Positions 35,801 to 49,400 of a stretch of 64,000 nt of DNA are shown piece after piece. The position numbers and the translations under genes were made by a program. How positions within the stretch are numbered: the stretch's first letter is position 1; each line of letters begins with the position of its first letter. This DNA is from Anseranas semipalmata. Its lineage: Eukaryota > Chordata > Aves > Anseriformes > Anseranatidae. The notes beneath the pieces were generated by a model. The model ran no database searches and had not been told where the DNA came from. It saw only the letters and a list, made by a program, of their open reading frames with translations. Location of the stretch: NCBI GenBank assembly GCA_013399115.1, contig VXAA01000632.1, positions 188,926 through 252,925 on the forward strand, given 5' to 3'.

Positions 35801-38800
35801 TCTGGTGGTTATGTTCTTAACAGCTGTGTTAATGGGGTTAAAGAAACCTTAAAGAAACTGTCTTTTTTAAATGAGTTCTGTTCTTAAAAACCTGATACAG
35901 TACAAGTTTTGCTTTTAAACCCAGCGTGATTTGCAACTCAAAGAAGTGCCGCTCCAGCAATGATGGTGACTTGAGGGGACATGGAGGGGCCTCGTGTCCC
36001 GTTGCAGGCAGTGGGCAGGATGCCGATGGCCAGTGCTGTGCAAGACCTCAGTGTCTTCTTACAGAGTGTGTAGCAAACAAAGAGCTGCGCGTGCATGTAG
36101 CAGCATTGTGCGGCACCACATCATGCTTTGTTTCCTTACATAGTTTAACTTCAGGTATATAGATATTAAAAGAAAGAATTCTCTTAAGCATAGCTAGAGT
36201 TCCTTCTACTAGAAACTCAAAACAACACAAAGCCAAAATAACAGAGCAAAGAGCACTTTTGCACTAAGTGTTTTTTGAGCTGTTTTTGTTTCTCCTGTAG
36301 CAAGAGCTCACTGGATGAAGTTTAGGATAAAGAGTTACCACCTCCAATCCTGTCTCCAGTCCTCTCCCAAAACAGAGTATGGTCCCAGTCCATAGTATAT
36401 ATGATAATATAACAATTGTTCTGGAAATACAGCGTAGCTGGGAAATACTAGGGAAGGCACTGAAACAAGCAAAAAACAGCGCTGTAGTTCACAACGTGTA
36501 CTTACTTCCCCACAATTAAAACATTAGCTTTTGCTTTCTCAGCTTGCTTATTGCTATTTCAGTAGCACTTGTGTTTCTGTGGCATAAACTTGGTATCCAT
36601 CGTGATAGCATGCTATCATCACGTACACAACATTTCCAAAGAGAAGAAAAAGCAGCAGTTACCGAGCAGAACCGCCTCCTCAGCAGCGTTAGCCACAGCC
36701 CAGAGCCTCACTGCCCTCACCTTCACCGCATCCAGCACACACTTTGGGCCCTGGAGAGCCACAAGCATGTTCTGTCCTGTGCCCCTTGCCAGCTCACACT
36801 GCTCCAGCTGCTAAATCCACCCCTCCTTTTGTGAAGAGCAGCTGTCTTCAGGTTACTGCCCTGGTAGCACGGAGCCACTAAAAAGCACCACCACCCAAAA
36901 CACATACACATTTTAAGATCAAGTGCATGACTACAGCCTCCCAAAAAAGGCCAGGGAGATGTTTTTCAAGCTATAGTCAATATCACAGAAATATATAGAA
37001 TATTCCACAGTATTTAGGGTGGCAAAAAATAATTATCATAAACAGCACTAGCAGCGTGGGGGTCTTTGAGTAGTGCATCTTCAAGATGAGTGAATCATTT
37101 CAATCTCCTTGCAAATGTCAGACCCCTGATTCCCTGTGTCATCTGTGGCTCAGTTTCAAGTGAGACCTGCTGTCACCACAGGGGGTCAGGGCTCTGCGGC
37201 ACAGGAGAAGCCACAGCTGCATTACCTGTAGCCAGCATCACCAACCTCCCCACAAGGGTAGGTGCAGGGTCTCCAATGCAAAGCCATCCCCATCACGCCC
37301 AACTCCACCTGGCACACAGCACAAAAATGAAGGACCACTGCAGAATAAGCATCACCAGCTGCTGGGTAACTCCAATGCAAGATCTTTTCTTTGTGAAGAA
37401 GAAAGAAACAGTAGAACAGGCACAGAGGCAATCCTACTACAACTTGTGGATGCATTTTTGGCCGTGTGAAAATTAGAATAATCTCCTTTCCAGCTGGATC
37501 ACAGAAAAGCTAAAGGAAAGGTTTAAACCATCTTTAGACACATCCCTCAGCTTCTACACCATGCACATTAGAGGCCCTCAGGGATATATTGTTGCAGCTG
37601 TGCCTGATCCTACCTTTGAGCACACTTTCTTGCTGCCCTGAAACTGCCTGAAAGCAGCTTCCTGTAAACATTTAGAGGTGACTGCCATTGCCATACTCTA
37701 CTAGAAAAGAAAAAAAAAACATGAACTTTGCAGAAGTGATATCTTGTGAACATAAATAAATGCACACGAACAATTATATTCTACAAAGCAAGAAGTGCTT
37801 TGGCTTTACAGTTTCAAAGCAATATTTCCATTTTAAGTAGCTTTTCATATTGGATGTTTTCTTCCAGTTTGAACATAAAATTCGACCCCAAACTATTTTT
37901 CCCTCTTCTAAGGTTGGTTGAAGATTGTTAACCAAAATGAGTATTAAATCTTTTTTGGGGAAAGAATTTGGAACCACCCATGAACTTAAGCATCATCTAT
38001 AAGAATGGGTGTGTCAGAGTCTCCTCTGGCCCCCAGACTTTAGCACTGATAGCCCATCACTGCCCTGCTATCATACAGGCACAGAAGGGCTGTAAACAAC
38101 ATGGTATGGGAGAAGCCTGGGGAAGAAAACCAGCAGGATACAGGGTCAGTAAGTGCTATACCAAATCCTTCAAGATTTGAATACAGGTTTACTTTGCATG
38201 TGGATAGTGAGGGTGCTGTAGTAAAGTTGATGTGAAGAGTACAAGTGAATGGGAGACCGCATCAACAGACAGGGCAGGAGACAGTTTAGTCAAGACAGAA
38301 GGCAGACTCGAGTGTTCAAAGAGCTGTACTTTGGCCCCTTCTTCTCATACCAGATGGATTTTCTGGCTGAGACTTATCTGCAGTTTTCCTCATAGCTACT
38401 TTACAAAGGGAACAGAGCAAAGAAACCACTTGGATCTGTTTTCCCCAGAACAGGAGAGAGAATATCTTCAGTGCTGTTTTGGATCTAATAAGTCACAGGA
38501 GGCACCTTACCCCTTACCTCCCAGTTCATGCATTCATCACATTTCTCTGATTACAATCCAGTTTTCTCACTTTCCACTTGACTCTAAATTCTACAAGAGA
38601 GCTTGATTGGGTTCAAAAGTGGAGCACAGGAAAGCCTTGGAAAATCATCTGAGTCTCTTAAATACGTACGCTAGGAAATTTGCGTGTTCAAGGTATTCAC
38701 AACCAGAACACAAGAAAACCAGCTTGCCCTAAAGTTGGAACCAAACCAATGACCCAAGCTTCATCAAACTGGGGGCACTGGCAAGAGAGTCTAGATCCAG

Positions 38801-40999
38801 GTTTTTCATCTGGCCTCATCTCAGTGATACATTGGCCTAGACCCAAATGCGCCAAAATATTTTGGTGCTCTAATCCACACTAAAGCCCTTGCGTATAGCT
38901 CTATTCCACACTTCCCAAATCCTTTTTCCTCTTGAGCAAAATAAAAAAATAAAAAATAACCACACACCTTGATTTTCATACATAGCAGAAATGCTTTGTA
39001 TTTGATCCTAAAAGCAATGGATTTCTCTGTCACTTTTTTGATGTCAACAGGATGTCACATATCAATGGAGAGTTAGGTGAGGAAAAAAAGAGCTTCTCAC
39101 CTGACTGCTACATAGAAAAAGAACAGGCTGCAACACCATTACATAAATTGCTTCCAGCAATCATAGCTTTGTGTTCTTGCAATAAAGTATAACAAGTCAG
39201 AATTCCTGCAATTTCTGGGTCTTCAAGGATGAATTCCAATTTGATGGGTTTTGTGGTTATAAACAGAGACTTGACTTCAACATATGCATCATCCTAGATT
39301 TCTGAACTCTATGAGCACAAGAAGAGAAATAACTCAACCACAAAAAAGTGACATAAGGAGCATTGAGGGCCTGACTTAATTCTGAATGTGTTTTCTTCTG
39401 TGGGTTTAAGCCTAAAAATGGGCTTACCTCATGTTCTGGAGGGCTAGAGGGAGAAGAGTATTGAAGAAAAAGGTGAATACATGAACCTTCAGCATGGTAC
39501 TCCAGTCAAAACTATTTAGCCTAAAGTACGAAATTGCTAATGATTTAAGGAAAGACGCAGTGATGTTAGCGAGGGCAGCACCAGAGATATTTCCCTCACA
39601 AACCTTTGCTCACTAGCAGAGCACTGTGCAGCCCCACACACCTCCATGGTGCTGCAACAAGCACTGGCTGTGCATTGGGTTGCTCCTGGGAGAGCTCCTG
39701 CACCCTTCCAAAGCTTCCTTGATACCCAGGAGAAAAGTTGGCATTCATGCTGCTGGTGGAGAACAGCCTCTTAGAACCAGGTCCAAGGCTGTCAGACAAA
39801 CCTGGAATACGAGTTATTCATAAGGTTATTTTTATGAAACATGTGGATCTTTCCCTTCAAATACTCCCAGAATCCCATTTTACATTAATTTTAATATGTC
39901 ACTTTAGTTTAAAAAAAAAAAATGTAGTCAGGATACTGAATCCATTACATTGTTTTTGGAAACTCCTAGAAAACTGTCATGCTACTGAAAGGAACATTTA
40001 AAAAAGAAGTGACTCCTAGAAAGACAACCCCTCCACACACATTTCCTAATTCATTCTCCCTCTGTTCTACTACCGCAGACTCTAGAGACACTACTATAGA
40101 AGAGACATCTTCACTTGTTAGGACATTTTCAAAATATACAAGCATATCCTGTTTATACCTCCTTTGTGACACTTAGTGATATCCTTTACTGATACTTGCA
40201 ACTGCCTACCACTCAAACACTAGGCCTTTTCTTTAGCGAGAACTTTCCTAAAAATACAGAGGTGGAAAATTAACTTTTACTTGAAATCTATCAAGTTGGT
40301 GGGGCACGGAAGGGGGAAACAGGAGTTTGGAAAGACACACTCAAGCCAGAGAGATACTCTTCTCTAATACAAACCATGCCAACTTGTCATCTCCAAGAGC
40401 TGCACAAGGCACAAAAACAGTTTAGTGACACACACAGCATGCTGCAGGCCTAAGATTGCATGGGGACATTGCAGTTCTCATCCTACTACAGAAGCCACTG
40501 ATGATGGGACCAAAGCAATTCCTGAAAACTCAGAGCTGACCTCCAAGATGTGCATGTTCCTCTTCCACTCCCTTTCCAGCTTCTGTGCAGATGGGCCAGT
40601 ACTCTCATGGCCCACAATATGTTGCTTCTCCAGGAGAGCTACCATGCCATTAACTCACGACCCCAGCAAAGCAGGACAGAAAGTAGTAGGGTGGCTTATC
40701 ACAACTTGCATACCTTTGGGGGATTAAATGCTATCTCCTAGATTTGCTTTTTATGCATACAAAATTTATTTTTTTTTTTACACCACTTTCAGGTTCAGGT
40801 CCTTACACATTTGTTTAATCTTGTAATGATTGCAAACACTGATTTTTATCTATAGGAAAAGTGTATATACCAGGACATAGCAGCACGGGTGCACCGGATT
40901 CAGTGAACTTACTGAAGCAGCAGCTTTCTAGTCCTATTGCAAAATTTAGTTTCAGATTGGCTTTCAGGAAGACTCCAAACTTTAATTAGTGCAATAGGA
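32835..40999. other. Unannotated non-coding DNA
   Basis: No exon or identifiable transposon is seen. A CpG-retaining patch at 33686-33957 is listed separately. A direct duplication TTAAGAGATCTGAAC / TTAAGAGATTTGAGA lies at 35563-35592. Frames up to 128 codons (37090-37476 plus, 38232-38606 plus) show no domain, and the first overlaps a minus-strand frame. Confidence 0.5.
33686..33957. other. CpG-retaining patch
   Basis: I count 13 CpG dinucleotides in about 270 bases, including TACGGACGT, CCGACG, ACACGCGCC and CTGCGCAC. The surrounding DNA has roughly one per hundred or more bases. The G+C content is only moderate, so this is not a classical CpG island. A fairly young insertion that has not yet lost its CpGs, or an unmethylated regulatory element, are the two obvious readings. 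Confidence 0.55.
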
Positions 41000-42450
41000 G
41001 GGGAGTGGGTGAATAAGTCCAAAGCCGCCATCTGAATAATTGTCTATTTGTTTATTATTATAGCTTCCACGGGCCAATTATTTGCTTAAGAAAATACCTT
41101 TAAAAATCCACACATAAAAATCAGTGGTTTGTTTTTCCACTGTGGGGTTTACACTTTAAGTTTCAGCAACATAATGTACCAGATATTTGATGCTACAGAT
41201 GGTTGTGGGGAACCAGAAATACTTGAGGGAGGCAGGGCAGGATGTACTTTTTGTATCTCTTACTAAGAGCTAATGCCTTCTCAGTAGCTTTTTAGCAAGA
41301 AATTCAGCAGAATTGCATTGGTTTGCAACCACTTCTCCAAACCTGACTGAAGAGGCAGCCACAGGGGCCATGCTAATTGGGCTAAAGCATATGCTAATTA
41401 TGTGCTGGAAGTTGCATTCATGGTTCCAAAAGGGAGTCTAAAAATTTGTATTTTCATTCAAAACTGCAGTGGCACACAGGGCCCTCTCGGGACGCACCCC
41501 ATGAAACACCAAAGCCAGGGCTGCTCCTTGCATCCTCCCCTTTTGCATAGGTACCAGGTCTCTTTCCCCTGCTCCCTCTCTCCCTTTTTAGTGTTAACAG
41601 TTAATTACGACACACATTTCAATTAGCGCTCCAGCCCTGTGATCAATGACCCACATGCCTTTGAAATGCCAGCAACATGCACAGTGTGGCTTCTCCAGGA
41701 GGAGCCACAACTCTCTACGTGGGTTCCAAAGGGTTAATCCCAGAGTGAATTCTTCAGATGTGTAATTTAATACTTCATAACTGCTGAAAATTGGAGCCCA
41801 CATAATTTATTTTCTTTGGTCTGGGCACATTTGCCTCATGCTTGGCTGTGGCTGACTTCAGAGAGACACACCTAAAGCCCTCAAGTGTCCCAAGTGGCCC
41901 ATGTCAGTTGTGCAGAGATTGTGGTACTTGGAGAAAGCCCAAGGATTAGGTGTTCCTGAGAAGGTTTTTTTGGCTCTACAAAGCCCACGGATGTCATGGG
42001 AATAGGCTGCACTCCTTCCCCCAGCTCCCCCCCTTGAAGGCCACATATCAACGGGGTATCTAACCACTCAGAGACAGGCTTTGCACAAAGGTATACATTA
42101 AAATAAATAGAACATGCAACCAGAAAGCACAGAGAGGGAAGGAGGAATTGCTAAGCAGAGACGGGAAACAATTGCTTCATTGTGGAGCCGGCAGCGAGGA
42201 ATTGCAGAGCCGAGCTCCACCTACAGTCCCCTTCGCAAAGCTGACTCCAGCAGCCGTGCATGAGCCGGGCTTCCCTCCTTGGGCTGTTCCAGGGGTTCTT
42301 CTTGTTTCAATGACTTTTTTTTTTTTGTTATTTTTACTGCAAATAAAAGATACACATTTGTATTTTGGCTAAATGCGAAAGTGAGTAAAGTGATTGCATT
42401 GTCCAAGTAGTTTTAAGGTTAGTTTGCATTCTGTATTTTGAAAGTGAATA
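41000..42450. promoter_or_regulatory. Candidate cluster of conserved non-coding elements
   Basis: This stretch is non-repetitive and carries many homeodomain- and POU-like words. ATGCTAATT occurs at 41370-41378 and again at 41391-41399, 21 bases apart. GTTAATTACGAC and CAATTAGCGC lie near 41598-41630. A SOX-like inverted pair ACAAT...ATTGT is at 42168-42183. I found no coding frame. Conservation is inferred from composition only. Confidence 0.33.
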
Positions 42451-43473
42451 GCCTGCTTTTTCCTGGAATTAATTTTAGGATTCTGTCTCAATCTGACTTT
42501 CATTTGCACCAGCTTCATATCATCTGACAGCATTTGCCATTTTTATTGCTGTTTGATTGCAGTTTGGTAGTTTCATCATTATAGTAAAAAGTTTGTCTAA
42601 ATTGTATTCTTCTCTTCTTAAAAAATAAAAATCAAAACTTTGAAAATGATTGGGATTGTAACTTTCAAAAGCATTAGCCAGCCTCCGAAAGCATAAGTGA
42701 AATTATCTCTATTTTCCTTTTACTCAAAAAAAAAAATCTGAGACTAATTCATGTTTTGTTATTGGTGGCATATAGCAGTGCATCTGCAGAAGACATACAT
42801 TTGAGGCACAGTACCAGGTCACGTGGTGGGACTGCATGCCCAAGGAAACAGTGGTAGTATCTGAAGTCTAGTCACCAGCCTGGGACACCCCCAGAGCCTC
42901 ACCAGGTTCCAGCAGAGCTCCAGGGGGCAGCAAGGCTGAGGTCAGCACTGGCTGACACTCTCTGTCCTGTGGTAGCTTACACAGTGGGTTTTCACCTGGA
43001 GACTCCTGCTTTCTGGTTATCTGCCTGGGATGCAGCTCCTTTACAGAGGAGATCACCCTTTTCCCTGAGAAAAGATGGTGAAAGCAAACATTGGCCTGCA
43101 GGAGGTTATTTGCTCACTGCAAGAGCAGCCTCCGCACACCAGTACCGTGACCAGACATTTGCCTGCGCAAATGGCACCTATCTACAGCCAAACCGCAGCT
43201 CCCCAAAATCCAGAAGGGAGTAGAAGAGATGAATAAAGGTGTCATCCAGAAGACTTTCTGCCACCTCATTAAAGTACTTCTACAAGGAGCTCTGCAGGTA
43301 TTCCGCATGCCTCTTAAGTGAGAGAAGAAACAAAAAAAGAAAAATAGGTATTTATTGATATTTTGTTCATTTGTTAACTCGGACTTGTAAAAGCCCCTAT
43401 GCTAATTAAAGCAGTGTGCTTTGTTTGATATTCAGTCTTTTGACATTGGCAGCACCAGCTCTGTTAAGAGGTA
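42451..43473. other. Unannotated DNA
   Basis: The first part (to about 42720) is AT-rich and resembles the preceding block. From about 42780 to 43310 it is GC-richer, with short frames on both strands that look like chance (42868-43056 minus, 42969-43223 plus). ATGCTAATTAAA is present at 43399-43410. Confidence 0.45.
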
Positions 43474-43499
43474 GAAATCCTCTTCCATTAGAGGATTTC
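43474..43499. repeat. Perfect 10-bp inverted repeat
   Basis: GAAATCCTCT (43474-43483) and AGAGGATTTC (43490-43499) are exact reverse complements around the loop TCCATT. Allowing one bulged base, pairing continues into the flanking TA/TA. It would form a stable short hairpin in DNA or RNA, but it is not a terminator in this kind of genome. Confidence 0.85.
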
Positions 43500-46400
43500 C
43501 TATATTTGGATTCCTACCATAATATTGTTTGGAAAGACAAAATTAGGATGAACACCAAATCTTGGAAGGAGGAAAAGAGGTGAGCCTAAATCACCCCAGG
43601 GACACTCATGAACAGCATTTCTTCTCATCCCAGACAGCAAGGACAATCTGACTTACATCAGCTGGAGTACACTGCTGAGAAACTTCTGCAGAGCAGGAAT
43701 AGTCAAGCCATGATCTCCTACTACTTAGAGTGTTACTTTCAAAAAAAAGTCACAGAAATGATACAAGCAATGGTGGTGACTAAGGCTCAGAGAGAGCCTT
43801 GACATTTGTCATGGAGTTGCAGTCCATGCCTAGAAGAGATGGAGGGAACATGGTCTTATGGGGGAGCAAAAAGAATGCAGTGAGACACAGAAGGAAAACC
43901 TCACCAAGAAGAAGGTAAGATATCATTAACTTAAGAACCTTTTATAGATAAATTATCAAGTGCTGTCAGGGTCTGCTGTTTAAGACAAAAACCCTCTTAT
44001 ATGCTCAGGAGACAAGCCATTTAGAAATTCTCCATCTCTTGCAAGAATTTTTGATGAGCATTACTATCTCACTTCATGGTCCAATATGTCCAAAATTTAC
44101 ATAGCTTTCAAATGGTAGTAGGTATTAGCATTTTTGCATCCTAGGTGAGAAAGCAAGTAGAAAAGATTGAGTGATTTGGATGTCAACAGCAGTGTTAGAA
44201 ATAGAATACGCTGTTCTATCTCCTGTGCAGTGCGACACTTCTTGATGCACACTTTTACAAGGCAGATATTTGACCTGTTACACTATGATGCATGAAATAA
44301 TAAGTAATGAGTGGGCGGGTGATCTCACCAGTGTCTTTAAACCTCCTGGAATGTGTGGGTTACAAGGTTTGAATCATACAGAAGTAGTACCAAATTTGCA
44401 TGCTGTTTCAAAGAAACTGCAGAAGAAAGAGCCTGACTGGTGCAGAACGAAGAAAACTGAAAAACATTAAACAAGAAGAAATGAGTCAAAGAGAAACTAA
44501 TGAAAACAAAGCAAGAATATCTACCTGTTTTAGAGAGGCAGATGTTCAGTCAAGCTTCTGAGAATTCCTACCCTTAACACACTTCTTCCCATTTAGAGAG
44601 AAAAAAATATATTTATCAATATATCTATCTTATTTGGAGACAGAAGACAGGTGTGACATTGATCTCTCCCATCACTGTCAGCCAGAGCAACTCCCCTACC
44701 CCAGCTCCCACCCAGCTGTCAAACCACTACAAATGAGATCAAAATCAACTACGGAGTTCATGTTGCAGAAAGAAAGATATTAATTTCACCCAAACATCCA
44801 TCTGTGCCCAGGCTGAGTTTCTGCCCCTGTGTTATCCACAGCTCTGAGCAGGCAGGAGGCTCAGGAGGTCACTGCCAATAAGACCACATGGCCAGGCTAC
44901 ACATTTATGAATGAAATGACTTTTCTCCGAATGTAAGACAGTAGACCATGGATGAATGCCACCTTTTTTTCCACAAAACCCTTAGGAAGATGAGTACTGT
45001 ATTTCTTCAGTTCAATGCTGATATATCTGATTTCCCTCCAGGACAGACCAAACGTTAAATAACATTGAACAGGCTGACTGTGTAGCTAAAATACTTGCAA
45101 TGAAAAGTTTTCATTCTCAGCTTATTTCCTAGTTTACAAAAGCTCTTATCAAAAAAGCTCTCTAAATTGGAATTAGCGAGTGATCCAGGTCTCTAAAGCC
45201 CAGGGACTGGAAGTGAAGATTTCTTAATTATACCAGCAGGGGCTTGATTTCTATTCTTAGTGCAGCTGGGTAATGTTGTTAGGTTCTTGCCGAGCACCGT
45301 TTTTCATTGGCAGGGATAGCCCCTGGTTTACTTCGAAGAAAATATAGAGCACTTTAAATTGAAGCATCTTCACGTATGTGTGCACAGGAGCATGCACACT
45401 TCAGCCACACACAGACAACTCTTCAGTATAGCACATGTTCCTTTAGAGTTCAAGATCTCCTTTCTTGGGAATTTAGTTAAAAGAAAAATAATTACCAGTC
45501 TTGGAGCTTTAATATTTTTTCTTTTCTCCCACAGGGTGCTCTTGCAATACCTTAATTCCTGCTTCAGAGCTAGAGACAAGCCCTAAAGAGGCTGTTGGGA
45601 ACATGCCCCAGATGACAAGTGGCATCACAAGAACCACCAACGTTAAAAACTTCCCTTCACGGCAACTGAATTTCTGTACAAATCACTTCCCTGCTATACT
45701 CCAAGGATATAGCCAATATTGGGAACAACTACCAAAAATCAACTCGTGTTATATAGTACTAGAATCCAAAATTTTACCCCAAGAAAGAAATCACTACAGA
45801 TTAAATACATAACTCTCAAATCCTTGAAATACTCTAATAAAAAAGTCACAGAATAAAATAGTGTAAAGTATAACACATGCCCATAGCTGCAGTTTAAGTG
45901 CATTGGGGGTAAGGGGTAGGAGAAGACAGCATATTAGTTTATCTTCTTAAGGCTCCTCCTGGACAGAATCCAAAGAATTGGGTTCAATCCCCAAGTAGGT
46001 CATATATTTTTCTCTTTAAAATATTTGACTCATACTGGCAATGTTCTCTGAAGAAAAATGAACTCTGGATTCTGAACAAGATAGAGCTGTAGTTGTTAAA
46101 ACAGATATTTGAATCTCATGAGCTGATCGTTACTAGTTGCCTTTGTGAGAGGCTAGTGGTCATCTGAGGCGTCTCTCATTTTTGCACGCACAAAAACTCC
46201 AGCAGGGCAAGTCAACTGCACATCACAAGATAACCAGTGGTCACATTCAACATTATCTTTAAAAGACATAGAAATATTGCATCTTTACATTCCTATCTGT
46301 TTAAGCTGCCTTATCAAAATTCAAACTTTCTTGCTGGGAAACTGTTCTCTCTTTGGTACCTTTTCTGCCAAAATCCAACTGTAACAACAAAAGTTTATAA

Positions 46401-49400
46401 ACAATGAAAATTCCAGCTGCTTGACATCAGCGATGTGAAGCTTTCACTTCACACTGATACAAATATTTACCCTGAGCTCTGGCAAAGCTTTCCTTGCCCA
46501 TGTCGCCCTTAATCATACATTTTTCCTTGATTGAGTTATGCTTTCCAGTACGTGATTTGCTCTGGTTTACTTTTTAACACATCCCAGAGGCTTCGTCAAA
46601 ATCAGCTCTGTGCAGGCTATGTCATTTGGTAGCTGCCAAACATGCTATTCAGAAGGACCTTGGCAAATAGCAAAACAGTGTCTTTTTCTAACTGCTCTAA
46701 TATATGTGTTTGTTCTTTTCTGACCACCATTTATTTTTTAGGTCCCACATATCCATAAAGCAATGAGCCAAGAAAGTAAGCAGAAACACTCATTTTCCCC
46801 TTAATCTACTCCCCCGAGGCAATACGCTGATTTCTCTTACAGATACCTTAAAGCTGAGAAGCTGCAAACTAATCGATGACTCACTTTTTATTATTTGAGA
46901 AACAGAAGGGTTATTATCAGAGGGAAGAAACAATAGACAATCACTTTGTTGCTGTATTAATACTTACAAAACTAAGTATGAAAGGGTCAAAACAAGCATA
47001 ACTACCGGAGTACATAGGATCATCACAGCCTATTTTGACAACTATAATTAAGTATATTCTTCCAAAAGAAAGAAAAATTGGCAGATTTCTCAGTTACATT
47101 AGAATAAACTCAGTGAAGAATCTCATCTACTAACAAGAAGAGAAGCTTGCTTCAACCTATGCATGAAAGTGGACTTTATCTCAGTGCATTAATCAATACA
47201 AATACTTCTTTCACTCCCCCCACCCCTTTACTTTTTGATGCCTCTCTACATCCCAGTTTGCACTGGGAGAAGGAAAGCAACGTACACAGAAAATGAAGAA
47301 TTTGAGGCCCCGGAGAGTCAGAAGTTGCCATAACTTCAGAAGGAAGTTTGTTCTAACAAGCCACAGCCCAGTTTCTGGTTGATCTTTGTGAGATGTGCAG
47401 GGACAAGGATAGACAGATCTCAGTGAAGTGAGATGAGAATTCTGCTACCAACTAGAATAGGACCACAATTATTTATAACATGCATTTTCATAACATATTT
47501 GCGTGTAAACGTGAGAAGACAGACTTAGGACAAAATTATCATAAACCTTTTCTCGCCTGTTCATTACCTAGTTCCTGTTCTCTCAGGATTTAATCCAACG
47601 TTATCCTCACAAGAAGGAACATCATAGAAGGAACATAAATTTGATTCTATCTTTTTCATAATTATATCTTTGGAAAAATAAACAAGCACAGAAAAGCCCA
47701 GCCACCAATGAAAGTATTTTCTCCTGGTTGGTTGGGAACAGAGAAGCGCACCTGCCAGGAATGAATCCTTATAAACTCGAGGCCAGGCTTTGGCACAAAA
47801 GCTTTTTGCAAAACAAATCCATTTTCTTTTGCCTCAGACAAAACAGACTTTTTCTGGGATATCATCTGATTAAAAAATAATGAAAAATTGAACTTTTAAG
47901 TTAAAATCAAAGTTTTTTTTTTTTAAACCAAGCCTAGGATTAGTATACGTCTAAATGATCTGAAATCAAGTCCACCGTTCACAGTGCTGATCCATAGTAC
48001 AAACAAGTCAGGTGCATGAATCCACTCCATCTCTTCCGTTAAGAGAACCTGTCATCCTTGTGCAGACAAACTGTACCTGAAGTAGCTCCAAGCCACTCTC
48101 ACATGGAACTAGCAGCCTATTAAAGTAAATCAGCACCGCTTGCATCTTGCAAACAAGGCAGAGAAACCCGAAATGTTCAGCAATTTAAAATGAAATTCAG
48201 TGATGAAAACAAAGAACTACTGACCCACTTGAAAATTAAGACTCAGATATCCCAAATACATCTATTATTTCATTAATAACTTGGTGCACACATTCCAGCT
48301 GAGTTGTTTGAAACCTAAATACATCAGTTCTGAGTTTCATGGAGATTTTTTTTTCTTTTTAGGTATGCACGTTCTCGCTGTCTAAAGCTTGCTTACTGCT
48401 GGTGTTTCACATCAGAAAACAGAAAAATTAGGAAAAAATATCTTACAGTCCTAATAAATCACTCTAGTTCAGCTCAAAACTAGGCAGTGAACATTTGTGA
48501 ATATTCATCTATTCTTTGATAAAGTTTAAATCTTCCAATAAAACAAGTCCTCCAAAAGTTTTGAAGTATTGGGGGTTTAAGTTTTGCTTAGTTCATGTAC
48601 AACAAAATTATATTGAAATATGTGATTGTGAATCTGCCAATCCTGGCTTCAGCTGGAAGTTACCCCTACAGCTCTCAGGAAAAGTGGGAAGAAGGGAAAA
48701 AAGCAATCTGGGAAGACTTTTGTATGGCAAATTGTTAAGCAAATGACAGATTCACACTTCAAGCTGGTCAGTGCACATGACTCAAATACAGCAGCTGCAG
48801 TGAATTTTCACCTCTGGTTGAAGGAGAAGAACCACCCAGGGTGGCCCCTTCTCCAGTCCCAGCATGGCAGGAATGGGGATGACTGATACTTGTGATAAAA
48901 TCAAATTAGCAAAATAAACCTGGAGAATTTAGAGTGCAGATTAGATTCAGTCTCTCACAGTTTTCTATAATGTCCCAGCTAAACCTCACTGCAAATCCAT
49001 TCGCATTACCTAGCTTCAGTCTTTAAATAGAAAATATTTTAAAATTGATAGGTATATTCTGAATGTTTTGAAATTCTTTAGTAAAAACACATTTTAATGT
49101 TAGTCATTTAGGAAGCTAAGTCTCAAACAACCTTATATCTAACTTTTTTTTTAAATTTGATTCTGGAATGACATTAGGGACATTTTAACATTTATATCAA
49201 GGCAGTATGACAGGAATCCAATAACTGTATATCTTGTTGTTTCTCTTAGCCTTACAGATATGTATTTTCATCACATGAATTTCTGGGCACATTTAGAAAT
49301 TAAAGAAAAAATCTGATGATTTGGTGCCTGAATTCCCCAAAACAACTGGGAAAATGAATCATCAGAAAGAGCTGAAGTTTATATACCTTAGACACTAATA

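Noticed and set aside
37090..37476. 128-codon plus-strand open frame
   Set aside because: It overlaps a minus-strand frame of 77 codons and shows no domain.
38232..38606. 124-codon plus-strand open frame
   Set aside because: There is no domain, no promoter-like context and no sign of splice-bounded exon structure.
45960..46000. tRNA B-box-like word GGGTTCAATCCCC
   Set aside because: No matching A box, acceptor stem or cloverleaf could be found around it, and a MIR alignment was too weak.
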